Positions 1 through 9,732 of a stretch of 64,000 nt of DNA are shown piece by piece. The position numbers were made by a program, and so were the translations under genes. Location of the stretch: assembly GCF_900106095.1 (NCBI RefSeq), contig NZ_FNUD01000002.1, forward strand, positions 1,633,501 to 1,697,500, given 5' to 3'. The notes beneath the pieces are model-generated. The model did not search any database, had not been told where the DNA came from, and saw only the letters and a list, made by a program, of their open reading frames with translations. The number at the start of each line of letters is the position of its first letter. Position 1 is the stretch's first letter. The DNA comes from Pseudomonas deceptionensis. Lineage in GTDB: Bacteria > Pseudomonadota > Gammaproteobacteria > Pseudomonadales > Pseudomonadaceae.

Positions 1-602
1 GCTTCGGTGCAGTCAACGAGCTGGGCGTGTTCGGTATGACCGACAAAGGCTTGAAAGAAGTCTCCAACCCGTCTGCAATTTTCCTTACTCGCGCTCAGGA
101 AGAAGTGCCGGGCAGTGTGGTCATGGCCACATGGGAAGGCACCCGGCCCATGCTGGTGGAAGTGCAGGCGCTGGTGGATGACAGCCATATGTCCAACCCG
201 CGCCGTGTGACCCTGGGCCTGGACCAGAATCGCCTGGCCATGTTGCTGGCGGTCCTGCACCGCCACGGCGGTATCCCGACTCACGATCAGGACGTGTTCC
301 TCAACGTTGTGGGCGGGGTCAAAGTGTTGGAGACCGCGTCAGACCTGGCGTTGATGGCAGCCGTGATGTCCAGCCTGCGCAACCGGCCGCTGCCCCATGA
401 CTTGCTGGTGTTCGGCGAAGTCGGTCTGTCTGGCGAAGTACGCCCTGTGCCAAGCGGTCAGGAGCGGCTTAAGGAAGCGGCCAAGCACGGCTTCAAGCGC
501 GCCATCGTGCCCAAGGGCAACGCCCCGAAAGAATCCCCGCCGGGGTTGCAGGTGATCAGCGTGACCCGTCTGGAGCAGGCGCTGGATGCGTTGTTCGAGT
601 AG
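1..602 (+). CDS. radA: DNA repair protein RadA, C-terminal part (5' end outside window)
   Basis: The reading frame is open from the first base and encodes the last 200 residues of RadA/Sms, the RecA-like branch-migration helicase that processes recombination intermediates with RecA. The visible part starts inside the family's KNRFG motif (FGAVNELGVF is seen) and runs through the Lon-like C-terminal domain, with blocks such as FLNVVGG, DLALMAAVMSS and VFGEVGLSGEVRP. The zinc finger and Walker A motif lie upstream of the window. The gene ends in a Phe-Glu stop. A GC-rich perfect hairpin about 75 bp downstream has no T-run, so I do not call it a terminator. Identity is secure; only the 5' part is missing. 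Confidence 0.95.
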   Translation, partial: FGAVNELGVFGMTDKGLKEVSNPSAIFLTRAQEEVPGSVVMATWEGTRPMLVEVQALVDDSHMSNPRRVTLGLDQNRLAMLLAVLHRHGGIPTHDQDVFLNVVGGVKVLETASDLALMAAVMSSLRNRPLPHDLLVFGEVGLSGEVRPVPSGQERLKEAAKHGFKRAIVPKGNAPKESPPGLQVISVTRLEQALDALFE

Positions 603-678
603 GGTTCAGAGGGGCAATAAAGTCTGCAACGGCTGATGGCTGCATGTGATCAGCCCCCCGTGGCAGACGCCGGCGCCG

Positions 679-698
679 CGCTGCACAAATGTGCAGCG
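679..698. repeat. GC-rich perfect inverted repeat between radA and cstA
   Basis: Nine-base arms CGCTGCACA and TGTGCAGCG flank two bases. There is no T-tract, so a Rho-independent terminator is unlikely. It may be an operator or an RNA structure. A second hairpin (arms about 726-736 and 748-760) lies in the cstA leader. Confidence 0.5.
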
Positions 699-816
699 CC
701 GCTTGGCACAAAACCATAAAAGAAGGCTCTAGACCAACGTTAGGGGCTGGTCTTTAGAGCTGGTAGCGCTAAACTCCGGGGGCAAACCTTCTTGTCCAAC
801 TGGCCGGAATATAAAA

Positions 817-2883
817 ATGAATAATAAAAATAGCCTGCTGCGCCACATTCCGTGGCTGGTGCTGGCAATTGTAGGAGCCTGCGCCTTGGGCGTAGTGGCC
901 TTGCGTCGAGGCGAGGCGATCAACGCCTTGTGGATCGTAGTGGCAGCTGTTGCCATCTATCTGGTTGCTTATCGTTATTACAGTTTGTTTATCGCTACAA
1001 AAGTGATGCAGCTGGACCCACTGCGCGCAACACCGGCGGTGGTCAATAACGACGGTCTGGACTATGTGCCAACCAACAAACACATTCTTTTTGGTCACCA
1101 CTTTGCCGCCATTGCTGGCGCCGGGCCTCTGGTCGGGCCGGTTCTGGCTGCGCAAATGGGCTACCTGCCGGGCACGCTCTGGCTGATCGCCGGTGTGGTG
1201 CTGGCCGGTGCGGTGCAGGACTTTATGGTCCTGTTCATGTCCACCCGCCGCAACGGTCGCTCCCTGGGCGACATGGTGCGCGAGGAAATGGGCAAGGTGC
1301 CTGGCACCATCGCGCTGTTTGGCTGCTTCCTGATCATGATCATCATCCTTGCGGTGCTGGCGCTGATCGTGGTGAAAGCCTTGGCCGAGAGCCCGTGGGG
1401 CATGTTCACGGTGATGGCAACCATCCCGATCGCGATGTTCATGGGCATTTACATGCGCTACATCCGCCCGGGTCGTATTGGTGAGATATCGGTCGTCGGC
1501 GTACTGCTGTTGCTCGGTTCGATCTGGCTGGGGGGCCAGATTGCGGCCAGCCCGGAGTGGGCCCCGGTGTTTACCTTCACCGGTACGCAAATCACCTGGA
1601 TGCTGATCGGTTACGGCTTTGTGGCAGCGGTACTGCCGGTGTGGCTGGTACTGGCACCACGTGACTATCTGTCGACATTCCTCAAGATCGGTACGATCGT
1701 GGCCCTGGCCATCGGCATTCTGGTCACCATGCCAGAGCTGAAAATGCCGGCATTGACCCAGTTCACCGACGGCACCGGCCCGGTGTGGAAAGGCGGTCTG
1801 TTTCCGTTCCTGTTCATCACCATTGCCTGCGGCGCGGTATCGGGTTTCCACGCACTGATTGCCTCGGGTACTACACCCAAACTGCTGGATAACGAATGCA
1901 ACTCCCGTTACATCGGCTACGGCGCGATGCTGATGGAGTCCTTTGTGGCCATCATGGCAATGGTTGCCGCTTCGGTCATCGAGCCGGGTGTGTACTTCGC
2001 CATGAACAGCCCGGCGGCCATCGTCGGCGGTGATGTGGTGACGGTTGCGCAAACCGTTAGCAGCTGGGGTTTTGCAATTACCCCGGATGCACTGACAGCA
2101 CTGGCCCATGACATCGGTGAAACCACCGTTCTGGCCCGTGCCGGTGGTGCGCCGACACTGGCTGTGGGTATCGCCCAGATCCTGCACAACGTGCTGCCGG
2201 GCGAAAACACCATGGCGTTCTGGTATCACTTCGCTATTTTGTTTGAAGCCCTGTTCATCCTGACGGCAGTTGACGCCGGCACCCGTGCCGGTCGCTTCAT
2301 GCTGCAAGACTTGCTCGGCAGCTTTGTGCCTGCACTCAAGCGTACCGAGTCCTGGGGCGCCAACTTGCTGGCAACCGGTCTGTGTGTGGCAATGTGGGGT
2401 TATCTGCTGTACCAGGGCGTGATCGATCCATTGGGCGGCATCAACACCCTGTGGCCGCTGTTCGGTATCTCTAACCAGATGCTGGCGGGTATTGCGCTGA
2501 TGCTGGCGACCGTTGTGCTGATCAAAATGAAGCGCCAGCGCTACATCTGGGTCACCATGACCCCGGCGGTGTGGTTGCTGATCTGCACGACCTACGCAGG
2601 CTTTATCAAGCTGTTCGACGCCAACCCGGCGGTCGGCTTCCTGGCTCTGGCCAACAAATACAGTACGGCCCTGGAAGCGGGCCAGGTGATTGCCCCGGCG
2701 AAAAACATCGACCAGATGCAGCACGTGATCATCAATGCCTACACCAACGCCGGTCTGACCGTGCTGTTCCTGTTCGTGGTGTTCAGCATTCTGTTCTATG
2801 CGGTCAAAGTGGGTGCCGCGGCTTGGGGTCGTAAAGAACGTACGGATAAAGAAGCACCGTACCAAGCCGTTCCAGACGCTTAA
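817..2883 (+). CDS. cstA: Carbon starvation protein CstA-type peptide/pyruvate transporter
   Basis: A 688-residue polytopic membrane protein of the CstA family, with hydrophobic helices throughout and the family blocks HHFAAIAGAGPLVGPV and GCGAVSGFHALIASGTT near residues 92-107 and 330-350. Family members take up peptides and, in several bacteria, pyruvate during carbon limitation. The ATG is preceded by a GGA-containing ribosome site. The next gene, a YbdD/YjiX small protein, starts 18 bp later; this cstA-yjiX pairing is the standard arrangement for the pyruvate permease BtsT/YjiX type. The leader carries a hairpin and the start region a CA motif, both consistent with post-transcriptional control by carbon status. 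Confidence 0.93.
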   Translation: MNNKNSLLRHIPWLVLAIVGACALGVVALRRGEAINALWIVVAAVAIYLVAYRYYSLFIATKVMQLDPLRATPAVVNNDGLDYVPTNKHILFGHHFAAIAGAGPLVGPVLAAQMGYLPGTLWLIAGVVLAGAVQDFMVLFMSTRRNGRSLGDMVREEMGKVPGTIALFGCFLIMIIILAVLALIVVKALAESPWGMFTVMATIPIAMFMGIYMRYIRPGRIGEISVVGVLLLLGSIWLGGQIAASPEWAPVFTFTGTQITWMLIGYGFVAAVLPVWLVLAPRDYLSTFLKIGTIVALAIGILVTMPELKMPALTQFTDGTGPVWKGGLFPFLFITIACGAVSGFHALIASGTTPKLLDNECNSRYIGYGAMLMESFVAIMAMVAASVIEPGVYFAMNSPAAIVGGDVVTVAQTVSSWGFAITPDALTALAHDIGETTVLARAGGAPTLAVGIAQILHNVLPGENTMAFWYHFAILFEALFILTAVDAGTRAGRFMLQDLLGSFVPALKRTESWGANLLATGLCVAMWGYLLYQGVIDPLGGINTLWPLFGISNQMLAGIALMLATVVLIKMKRQRYIWVTMTPAVWLLICTTYAGFIKLFDANPAVGFLALANKYSTALEAGQVIAPAKNIDQMQHVIINAYTNAGLTVLFLFVVFSILFYAVKVGAAAWGRKERTDKEAPYQAVPDA
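820..827 (+). promoter_or_regulatory. Possible Hfq/Crc catabolite-repression (CA) motif at the cstA start
   Basis: AATAATAA lies immediately after the cstA ATG and fits the AANAANAA pattern bound by Hfq/Crc in Pseudomonas mRNAs under catabolite repression. The position, overlapping codons 2-4, is typical of known targets. Functional assignment is inference. Confidence 0.5.
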
Positions 2884-2901
2884 CAACAGAGGATTGCAGC
2901 C

Positions 2902-3099
2902 ATGTTCAATGACCTGAGTCGCCTCGGTAAATACCTCGGTCAGGCCGCGCGCCTGATGGTCGGCATGCCCGACTACGACAACTACGTCGAGCATATGCAA
3001 ACCAAGCACCCGGACAAGCCGGTGATGACCTACGAGGCGTTCTTTCGCGAACGCCAGGAGGCCCGTTACGGCGGCAAGGGTGGGCCCAAGTGCTGTTAA
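2902..3099 (+). CDS. YbdD/YjiX family small protein (DUF466)
   Basis: A 65-residue protein that co-occurs with CstA/BtsT transporters. It shows the family pattern [12 protein letters not shown], then a central THP-type motif ([18 protein letters not shown]) and a C-terminal Gly/Cys tail (GGPKCC). It lies 18 bp after cstA with an AGAGG ribosome site, so the two are co-transcribed. Its molecular role is not established; in E. coli the homologue is needed with the transporter for full pyruvate uptake. No membrane segment is visible. Confidence 0.9.
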   Translation: MFNDLSRLGKYLGQAARLMVGMPDYDNYVEHMQTKHPDKPVMTYEAFFRERQEARYGGKGGPKCC

Positions 3100-3182
3100 C
3101 CCTGTAACCGGGGTTGCGTGACCTCAGTGGGAGTGGCTGTTTGGCTGCTCCCATTTTTATTTCTGCTTTCAGGGAGATTTGC

Positions 3183-4151
3183 ATGTCCTCTCCAATCCCC
3201 GTCACCATCCTCAGCGGGTTTCTCGGTGCCGGTAAAACCACGTTGTTGCGCCATCTGCTCAAGGCCGAGCACGGGCTGAAAATCGCCGTGATCGAAAACG
3301 AATTCAGCGATGCCGGGATCGACACCCAGCTGTTGGGCGACGAGCCGGTGCAAGTCATGACCCTGTCCAATGGTTGCGTGTGCTGCACCATCCACACCGA
3401 CCTGACCAAGGCGCTGTACCTGTTGCTTGAGCGCCTGGACAGCGGCGAAATCGCCTTCGACCGGCTGGTGATCGAATGCACCGGCCTGGCGGACCCTGCG
3501 CCTGTGGCACAAACCTTTTTTATCGACGAAGAACTGCGCGAGCGTTACCTGCTGGACGGCATCATCACCCTGGTGGACGCGGCCCACGCCGATGTTCACC
3601 TGAGCCAGACCATCGCCCAGGCGCAAATCGGCTTTGCCGACCGCCTGCTGGTAAGCAAGCGCGATCTGGTGGACGACGCGACCTTCGATGCCCTGTGCGA
3701 GCGTCTGACCCGCATCAACCGCCGCGCGCCGATTCGCGTGGTCGAGCACGGCAAGATTGATCTGGCCGAGCTGCTGGATGTACGCGGGTTTAACCTCAAT
3801 GCAGACCTGGGTGGCGGCCTGAGCTTGCGCCCGGTGCAGCCTGCGGCGTCCATTGACCGCATCACCAGCCTGGTACTGCGCACCGACAAGCCCCTGGATA
3901 TCGACAGTCTCAGCGCATTTATGAACGAGTTGCTCGAAGATCACGGCAAACAGTTACTGCGCTACAAAGGTGTACTGAGCATTGCGGGCGAAGACCGCAG
4001 GCTGGTGTTCCAGGGCGTGCTCAAACTGTATGGCTTTGACTGGGACACCGAGTGGGCCGAAGGCGAGGCGCGTGAAAGCGTGATGGTGTTCATTGCCGAT
4101 GACTTGCCCGAAGCCAAGATTCGTGAGGGTTTTGCACGGCTTGGGGGGTGA
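3183..4151 (+). CDS. yjiA: COG0523 (CobW/YjiA) GTP-binding metallochaperone-type protein
   Basis: 322 residues. Walker A GFLGAGKTT at residues 12-20, the family CxCC metal-binding motif (CVCC, residues 65-68), the ECTGLADPAPV block and an SKRDLVD guanine-recognition motif are all present, followed by a CobW C-terminal domain. These G3E GTPases handle zinc or other metals. The start follows AGGGAGATTTGC, a good ribosome site; an upstream in-frame start at 3114 lies in the yjiX-yjiA spacer and is less likely. It follows cstA-yjiX, the same neighbourhood as the E. coli yjiY-yjiX-yjiA group. Metal specificity cannot be read from the sequence. Confidence 0.9.
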   Translation: MSSPIPVTILSGFLGAGKTTLLRHLLKAEHGLKIAVIENEFSDAGIDTQLLGDEPVQVMTLSNGCVCCTIHTDLTKALYLLLERLDSGEIAFDRLVIECTGLADPAPVAQTFFIDEELRERYLLDGIITLVDAAHADVHLSQTIAQAQIGFADRLLVSKRDLVDDATFDALCERLTRINRRAPIRVVEHGKIDLAELLDVRGFNLNADLGGGLSLRPVQPAASIDRITSLVLRTDKPLDIDSLSAFMNELLEDHGKQLLRYKGVLSIAGEDRRLVFQGVLKLYGFDWDTEWAEGEARESVMVFIADDLPEAKIREGFARLGG

Positions 4152-4208
4152 GGGGCTTTTGATCTGTTGTGCCGGGTTTGGCGACTTGCCAGTAAGCGCG
4201 CACAAAAA

Positions 4209-4233
4209 AGCCCGGCACAAGGCCGGGCTTTTT
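4209..4233. terminator. Bidirectional Rho-independent terminator between yjiA and glyA
   Basis: Hairpin AGCCCGGC / GCCGGGCT with an A-run on the left and a T-run on the right, so it can end both converging genes. Confidence 0.9.
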
Positions 4234-4249
4234 ATTCAGCTATTTACAC

Positions 4250-5503
4250 TCAGTTGCCGTAAACCGGCAGCTTGGCGCAGATGGCTTTTACTTTCTCGCG
4301 AACAGCGTCAATCACGGTTTCGTCAGTGATGTTGTCCAGGATGTCGCAGATCCAGGTCGCCAGTTCACGGCATTCTTCTACTTTGAAGCCGCGAGTGGTA
4401 ACAGCTGGAGTACCGAAACGCAGACCCGAAGTCACGAACGGGGAGCGTGGATCGTTCGGTACGGAGTTTTTGTTTACGGTGATGAATGCTTTGCCCAGTG
4501 CGGCGTCAGCGTCTTTACCCGAGATGTCTTGCTTGATCAGCGACAGCAGGAACAGGTGGTTTTCAGTACCGCCCGATACCACGTCAAAACCGCGCGCGAT
4601 AAATACCGATGCCATGGCTTGCGCGTTTTTCACGACTTGTTGCTGGTAAGCCTTGAACTCTGGTTGCAGAGCTTCTTTGAAGCACACGGCCTTGGCGGCG
4701 ATGACGTGCTCCAGCGGGCCACCTTGCGAACCCGGGAATACAGCCGAGTTCAGCTTCTTCTCGATGTCGGCGTTGGCTTTGGCCAGGATCAGGCCACCAC
4801 GTGGACCGCGCAGGGTTTTGTGGGTAGTGGTGGTCACTACGTCAGCAAACGGAACCGGGTTAGGGTAAACGCCAGCAGCTACCAGACCGGCTACGTGAGC
4901 CATGTCTACGAACAGGTAGGCGCCAACCTTGTCAGCAATAGCGCGGAAACGCGGGAAGTCCAGGATCTGCGAGTAGGCAGAGAAGCCGGCCACGATCATT
5001 TTTGGCTTGTGCTCAACAGCCAGACGCTCGACTTCGTCGTAGTCGATCAGGCCGTTGGCGTCGATGCCGTACTGGATGGCGTTGTACAGCTTGCCCGAGG
5101 ACGAAACGCTGGCGCCGTGGGTCAAGTGACCGCCGTGGGCCAGGCTCATGCCCAGGATGGTGTCGCCAGCCGACAGAAGGGCCAGGTACACAGCGCTGTT
5201 GGCCTGGGAGCCGGCGTGCGGCTGAACGTTGGCGTAATCGGCGCCGAACAGTTCTTTTGCACGGTCGATAGCCAGTTGCTCAACTACGTCGACGTATTCA
5301 CAGCCGCCGTAGTAGCGCTTGCCCGGGTAACCTTCGGCGTATTTGTTGGTCAGCACCGAGCCTTGAGCTTCCATGACCGCTGGGCTGGTGTAGTTTTCCG
5401 AAGCGATCAGCTCAATATGTTCTTCCTGGCGCTGAGCTTCTTGCTCCATGGCGGCAAAAAGGTCGGCGTCGAACTTGGCAAGTGTCAAATCACGGCTGAA
5501 CAT
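4250..5503 (-). CDS. glyA: Serine hydroxymethyltransferase
   Basis: 417 residues, the usual SHMT length. The PLP enzyme converts serine plus tetrahydrofolate to glycine plus methylene-THF in the cytosol. The PLP-lysine motif [14 protein letters not shown] and the N-terminal [15 protein letters not shown] and [14 protein letters not shown] blocks are intact. I start at the ATG reading MFSRDLTL because homologues begin there and a GAGG ribosome site lies upstream; an ATG-less extension of four codons is possible but not needed. Pseudomonads usually carry more than one glyA paralogue, so this may not be the only copy. Confidence 0.96.
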   Translation of the reverse strand: MFSRDLTLAKFDADLFAAMEQEAQRQEEHIELIASENYTSPAVMEAQGSVLTNKYAEGYPGKRYYGGCEYVDVVEQLAIDRAKELFGADYANVQPHAGSQANSAVYLALLSAGDTILGMSLAHGGHLTHGASVSSSGKLYNAIQYGIDANGLIDYDEVERLAVEHKPKMIVAGFSAYSQILDFPRFRAIADKVGAYLFVDMAHVAGLVAAGVYPNPVPFADVVTTTTHKTLRGPRGGLILAKANADIEKKLNSAVFPGSQGGPLEHVIAAKAVCFKEALQPEFKAYQQQVVKNAQAMASVFIARGFDVVSGGTENHLFLLSLIKQDISGKDADAALGKAFITVNKNSVPNDPRSPFVTSGLRFGTPAVTTRGFKVEECRELATWICDILDNITDETVIDAVREKVKAICAKLPVYGN

Positions 5504-5608
5504 GGCGGTCCTCAAGGATCGGGGGCAGAAAAGGAGGGCATTCTAACTCAATGGGTTTTATCTGGCATATGAATGCGATTCACGGCGCACTTGATCGCAC
5601 TGCAAGTC

Positions 5609-8600
5609 TCAGTTTTGCAGCTCATCACTCGCTGCTTTCAGCTGCTTGACCAGCAAATGAGCGGGCATCGGCCGCCCGAAGAGGTAGCCTTGCACCTCAT
5701 CGCAGCCGTGCTCGCGCAAGAAATCCAGTTGTTCGTGGGTCTCTACACCTTCGGCGATAACGGCAAGGTTCAGGCTGTGGGCCATCGCAATGATCGCCCG
5801 GGCTATCTGGGCGTCCTGTTCACCTGAGGGCAGGCCGTCGACAAAGGTGCGGTCGATTTTCAGCACGTCGATGGGGAATTGCTTGAGGTAGTTGAGCGAC
5901 GAGTAACCGGTGCCAAAGTCGTCTACGGCGATACTCAGGCCGAGGTTTTTCAGGCTGGCCAGAATGTGCAGGGCCTCGCTGACTTCGCGCATCAGGATGC
6001 TTTCGGTCAGCTCAAGCTCCAGGCAGGCAGGCGACAGGCCGGTTTTCTTGAGGATATTGGCGATGCGCGTGCCCAGTTGGCCATCGGAGAACTGGCGCGC
6101 CGAGATGTTGACCGAGACTTTGGGCACGCGCACTTTGACCTGGTGCCAAAGCTTGAGCTGGCGGCAGGCTTCTGCCAGCACCCAGTCGCCCACTTCCACC
6201 ACCAGGCCCAGCTCTTCGAGTACTGGAATAAAGTCGCCGGGCGGTACCAGGCCGCGTCTCGGATGGTTCCAGCGCAACAGCGCCTCGACTCCGGTCAGGC
6301 GTTTACCGTCGCCGCTGAATTGCGGTTGGTAGTACAGGATGAATTCTTTCTGTTCCAGCGCATGGCGCAGGTCGCTTTCGAGCTCCAGGCGCTCCAGGGC
6401 GCTGGCGTTCATGTCCGCCTGATAGAACTGGAAGTTGTTTTTGCCGCGCTCCTTGGCGTGATACATCGCGGTGTCGGCGTTTTTCATCAGTTGGCTGAGT
6501 TCGTTGCCGTCTTGCGGGCTCAGGGCGATGCCAATGCTGGCCGTTACGAAAAACTCGCGGCTTTCGAGCACAAAGGGTTTCACCAGGCTGGCGAGGATTT
6601 GCTCGGCCACACTGATAGCCCGGTTCAAGGCCATTTGGCGTGATGCCCGAGGCTGCAAGAGGAGGGTGAACTCGTCGCCACCCATGCGTGCGACGGTATC
6701 GTCGTCGCTGACGCAGGCAAGCAGGCGAATAGCCATGTCCTTGAGCATGCGGTCGCCTGCCGCGTGGCCCAGTGAGTCGTTGATGGGCTTGAAACGGTCG
6801 AGGTCGAGGAACATCAGCACCACCCACGACTTGTTGCGCTCGGCCTGTTGCAGTGCCGTGTGCAGACGGTCCTGGAAGAGGGTGCGGTTGGGCAGGTGGG
6901 TCAGAGCGTCGTAATAGGCCAGGCGGTGAATCCGCTGTTCGCTGGCCTTGCGCTCGCTGATGTCACTGAAAAAACACACATAGCTGGCCAGATCGCCCTC
7001 GTCATCGAGCACCGCATTGATGCCGACCCAGGCCGGGTAGTGTTCGCCGTTGAGGCGCTTGAGCCAGACTTCACCTTCCCAGGTGCCGTGCAGATGCAGT
7101 TGCTTGAGCACATAGGCAAGTTGCGCACTCTGCTGGGGGTCGACCGTCAGCATGCTCGGCAATTGGTCGAGCACCTGGGCCACTGCGTAACCGCTGACCC
7201 GGCTGAAGGCTTCGTTGGCTTGCACGATATAGCCTGCGGGGTCGGTAATCAGGATGGCCGAGGTGGAGTGTTCGAATACCGTCGCGGCCATGCGCAGGTC
7301 TTTTTCGGCCCGGCGCTGCTGACTGATATCACGGCCGACGCCCAAAATGCCTTCGAAGGCATCGTTCTCATCCCATACCAGCACCAGGCGCAACTCGATG
7401 GGGACTTTATGGCCGTCTGCGCGCAGGCAATCGAGCAGGAACAGCTGACTTTGCACCTGGGAACGCAGGGCTGATAGTTGCTGGGGTTTGTCCAGGGCAG
7501 CACTGACGCGTTCGATCAGGCCGTAAATGCCGGTCAGTTGCTGTGGCGTGGCGATAATCGATTGCCAGCCGTTGTTGAACACCCATTGCGCTTCGTAGCC
7601 CAGTACTGTCTGTATTGACGGGCTGAGGTAGTTCAGCTGCAACGTGCTGTCGGTGGAGAAAATAATGTCGCTGATGCTTTCGGCCAGCATCCGGTAACGC
7701 TGTTCGCTGTCGCGCAACGATTCGCTGGCTTCGATTTGGTCGGTGATGTCTTTGGCCACCCCGACAATGCGCGTGACTTGATCGCCGGTGTCACGGGCGA
7801 AGGCCTGCTCGCGGATCTCGAAGCAGCGCCAGTTGCCGTGGTGGTGGCGAAAGCGCAATTGGCATTGCATCAGGACCTTGTAGCCATCGAGCCGTTGCTG
7901 CTGGCGCAAGTGGTGATAGCGCTCGGCGTCTTCGGGGTGCAGCAGCAGCTCCCAGAAGTAAGCGCCCATTTGCTGCAGCTCGGCGTCGCTGTAGCCCAGG
8001 GTTTGCCCAAGGTGATGGTTGCTGAAGATGATCTGTTGGGTAATTACATTTTGCACATAGAGGTGGTCGGGTACGGTGCGCACCACATCGGACCAAAAGC
8101 TTTCGCGTTCCTGCAGGGACAACTCGATCAGCTTGCGGCTGGTGATGTCGCTGATGCTCAGGATGACGGCGTGATACTCCTGACGGTCCACAGGCAGGCG
8201 CAGTACCAGCCATAAATGCTGATCCTGGCCATCGGCATTGGTCAGCCTTATTTCCAGTTCGAGCTGCTGCTGTTGATCGAGTACGGCTTCGACGATCCGA
8301 TACCCAATGGCCGAGATGGTTTGCGGGCAACCATTGATCAGCTTTTGCCAGGCGCCGTCCCCTGATTCGACCGACAGCAGTTGCATGGCCACCTGGTTCA
8401 CTTCGGTGATGCGCAGTTGTTCAAACAGCTGGCGACGATGCTCGGGGCGATCGTTCAGCCATAGCTTGAGGCTGTCGCTGTCGTGCAGCTTTTCGCGCTC
8501 AAGGAAGCCCGGCAAGCTGGACATGTCGAGCACGCACAGCGCGACGCCGGTGCCTTCAAAAATATCGTGATAGCGCCGGCGTCCTTCATGCAGCTGACGC

Positions 8601-9466
8601 TGGCGGCGGCGCATGTTCAACAGTGCGATAAGCGGCAACATCGAAAACAGCAAGCCGAGCAGGCATTTGACGATCAGCCCCGGCAGCAACTGCTCAACCG
8701 CCTGGCGGTCATCGAACAACCCGCGCAGTTGCCAGTCGCTATGGCTGATGGAGGTCAGCAGTACGGTGTCCTCTTCATCGCGAGGGGTCAGGGTGACAGC
8801 CGGTGTGATGGATTTATCCATACGGCTGACCACGTTGCGGCTCTGCGTGTTTTCGACCAGCCATTGCGGCCGGCTGCCGGCGCTTTGATGTGTCAGGTTT
8901 TGCAGCAGGTCCGGGGTCATGCGCAGCAGCCAGTAACCATTAATGGCGCCGCTGGGCTGGCGTAACAATAAGTAGACGACGCTGCCGTCATTATTGTTGC
9001 TGTAGTAGTAGCCTTCGGTGCGGCTGCTCGAAGGGGTGTGGCGGAACCAGTCAGCCAGGTAGGCAGCGTCGGGGCTGGTGCCGGTACTGTCGAGCAATAC
9101 CTCGCCCGCCGGGCTGAGCAAGGCCGCGCTTTGCAGGGCCGGCAGGGATTGGCGTAGTTGCGTGACCAGTAGCTGTTGTTGGTGCAGGTCTTTCGGTGAC
9201 TGGTCGACGGGTAGCAGGTTGAGGGCTGTCTCGGCCCTGAGCGCCATGCTCAGGCTGATGTGATCGGCCAGGTCGGCGCTGTAATTGATGCTGGTCTGGC
9301 GTTCTTGTTGCAGGGTTTCCTGGAACTGTTCGATCAATAACCAGAAGAGCATTGCCAGCAACAGTAGAACCAGGGCCGCCAACGCACTTTTTAACGTCCC
9401 GCGCACAGGCGTACCAAGTAATTGGCTGGATGCGTTGGCGGGAGTGGATGGTGTGACATTGGGCAA
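5609..9466 (-). CDS. morA: MorA-type membrane sensor with PAS, GGDEF and EAL domains
   Basis: About 1285 residues. A first membrane helix lies near residues 25-45, followed by a periplasmic region to about 265 and a second helix; then come four PAS/PAC-like segments, a GGDEF domain (RMGGDEF near residue 930) and an EAL domain (GVEALLRW near 1060, with [10 protein letters not shown] further on). Both catalytic signatures are intact, so cyclic-di-GMP synthesis and hydrolysis are both possible. The location between glyA and ettA matches morA (PA4601), a regulator of motility and biofilm. The start is a TTG with CAGGA seven bases upstream; another in-frame TTG at 9481 has no such site. Confidence 0.85.
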   Translation of the reverse strand: MPNVTPSTPANASSQLLGTPVRGTLKSALAALVLLLLAMLFWLLIEQFQETLQQERQTSINYSADLADHISLSMALRAETALNLLPVDQSPKDLHQQQLLVTQLRQSLPALQSAALLSPAGEVLLDSTGTSPDAAYLADWFRHTPSSSRTEGYYYSNNNDGSVVYLLLRQPSGAINGYWLLRMTPDLLQNLTHQSAGSRPQWLVENTQSRNVVSRMDKSITPAVTLTPRDEEDTVLLTSISHSDWQLRGLFDDRQAVEQLLPGLIVKCLLGLLFSMLPLIALLNMRRRQRQLHEGRRRYHDIFEGTGVALCVLDMSSLPGFLEREKLHDSDSLKLWLNDRPEHRRQLFEQLRITEVNQVAMQLLSVESGDGAWQKLINGCPQTISAIGYRIVEAVLDQQQQLELEIRLTNADGQDQHLWLVLRLPVDRQEYHAVILSISDITSRKLIELSLQERESFWSDVVRTVPDHLYVQNVITQQIIFSNHHLGQTLGYSDAELQQMGAYFWELLLHPEDAERYHHLRQQQRLDGYKVLMQCQLRFRHHHGNWRCFEIREQAFARDTGDQVTRIVGVAKDITDQIEASESLRDSEQRYRMLAESISDIIFSTDSTLQLNYLSPSIQTVLGYEAQWVFNNGWQSIIATPQQLTGIYGLIERVSAALDKPQQLSALRSQVQSQLFLLDCLRADGHKVPIELRLVLVWDENDAFEGILGVGRDISQQRRAEKDLRMAATVFEHSTSAILITDPAGYIVQANEAFSRVSGYAVAQVLDQLPSMLTVDPQQSAQLAYVLKQLHLHGTWEGEVWLKRLNGEHYPAWVGINAVLDDEGDLASYVCFFSDISERKASEQRIHRLAYYDALTHLPNRTLFQDRLHTALQQAERNKSWVVLMFLDLDRFKPINDSLGHAAGDRMLKDMAIRLLACVSDDDTVARMGGDEFTLLLQPRASRQMALNRAISVAEQILASLVKPFVLESREFFVTASIGIALSPQDGNELSQLMKNADTAMYHAKERGKNNFQFYQADMNASALERLELESDLRHALEQKEFILYYQPQFSGDGKRLTGVEALLRWNHPRRGLVPPGDFIPVLEELGLVVEVGDWVLAEACRQLKLWHQVKVRVPKVSVNISARQFSDGQLGTRIANILKKTGLSPACLELELTESILMREVSEALHILASLKNLGLSIAVDDFGTGYSSLNYLKQFPIDVLKIDRTFVDGLPSGEQDAQIARAIIAMAHSLNLAVIAEGVETHEQLDFLREHGCDEVQGYLFGRPMPAHLLVKQLKAASDELQN

Positions 9467-9732
9467 GTTGTGATCCTGCAATTCGGCGCCAATGGCGCGA
9501 GGCCCTCTAAGACGCCCAGAGGGCGCTTAGCATGCCTTGGGTTGTGGCAAAGTGCCAGTCCTCTGGTCTGCGCTGGTTTGCCCTGTTCAGCGCATTCAGG
9601 TAGATTCGGGCGTCTACACTTATGCTTTTTCTGCGAGCAGGCATTGATCCCGATCAGTCCCTGACTTTCTGCTATGGCCTGATCCGGGCATTGCTCGCAC
9701 CTTATTCATCAGTCACTGACCCTAGGTTCTCC

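Noticed and set aside
769..3009. 746-codon open frame antisense to cstA
   Set aside because: Exact shadow of a well-supported transporter gene; His/Gln/Arg-rich composition and no domain.
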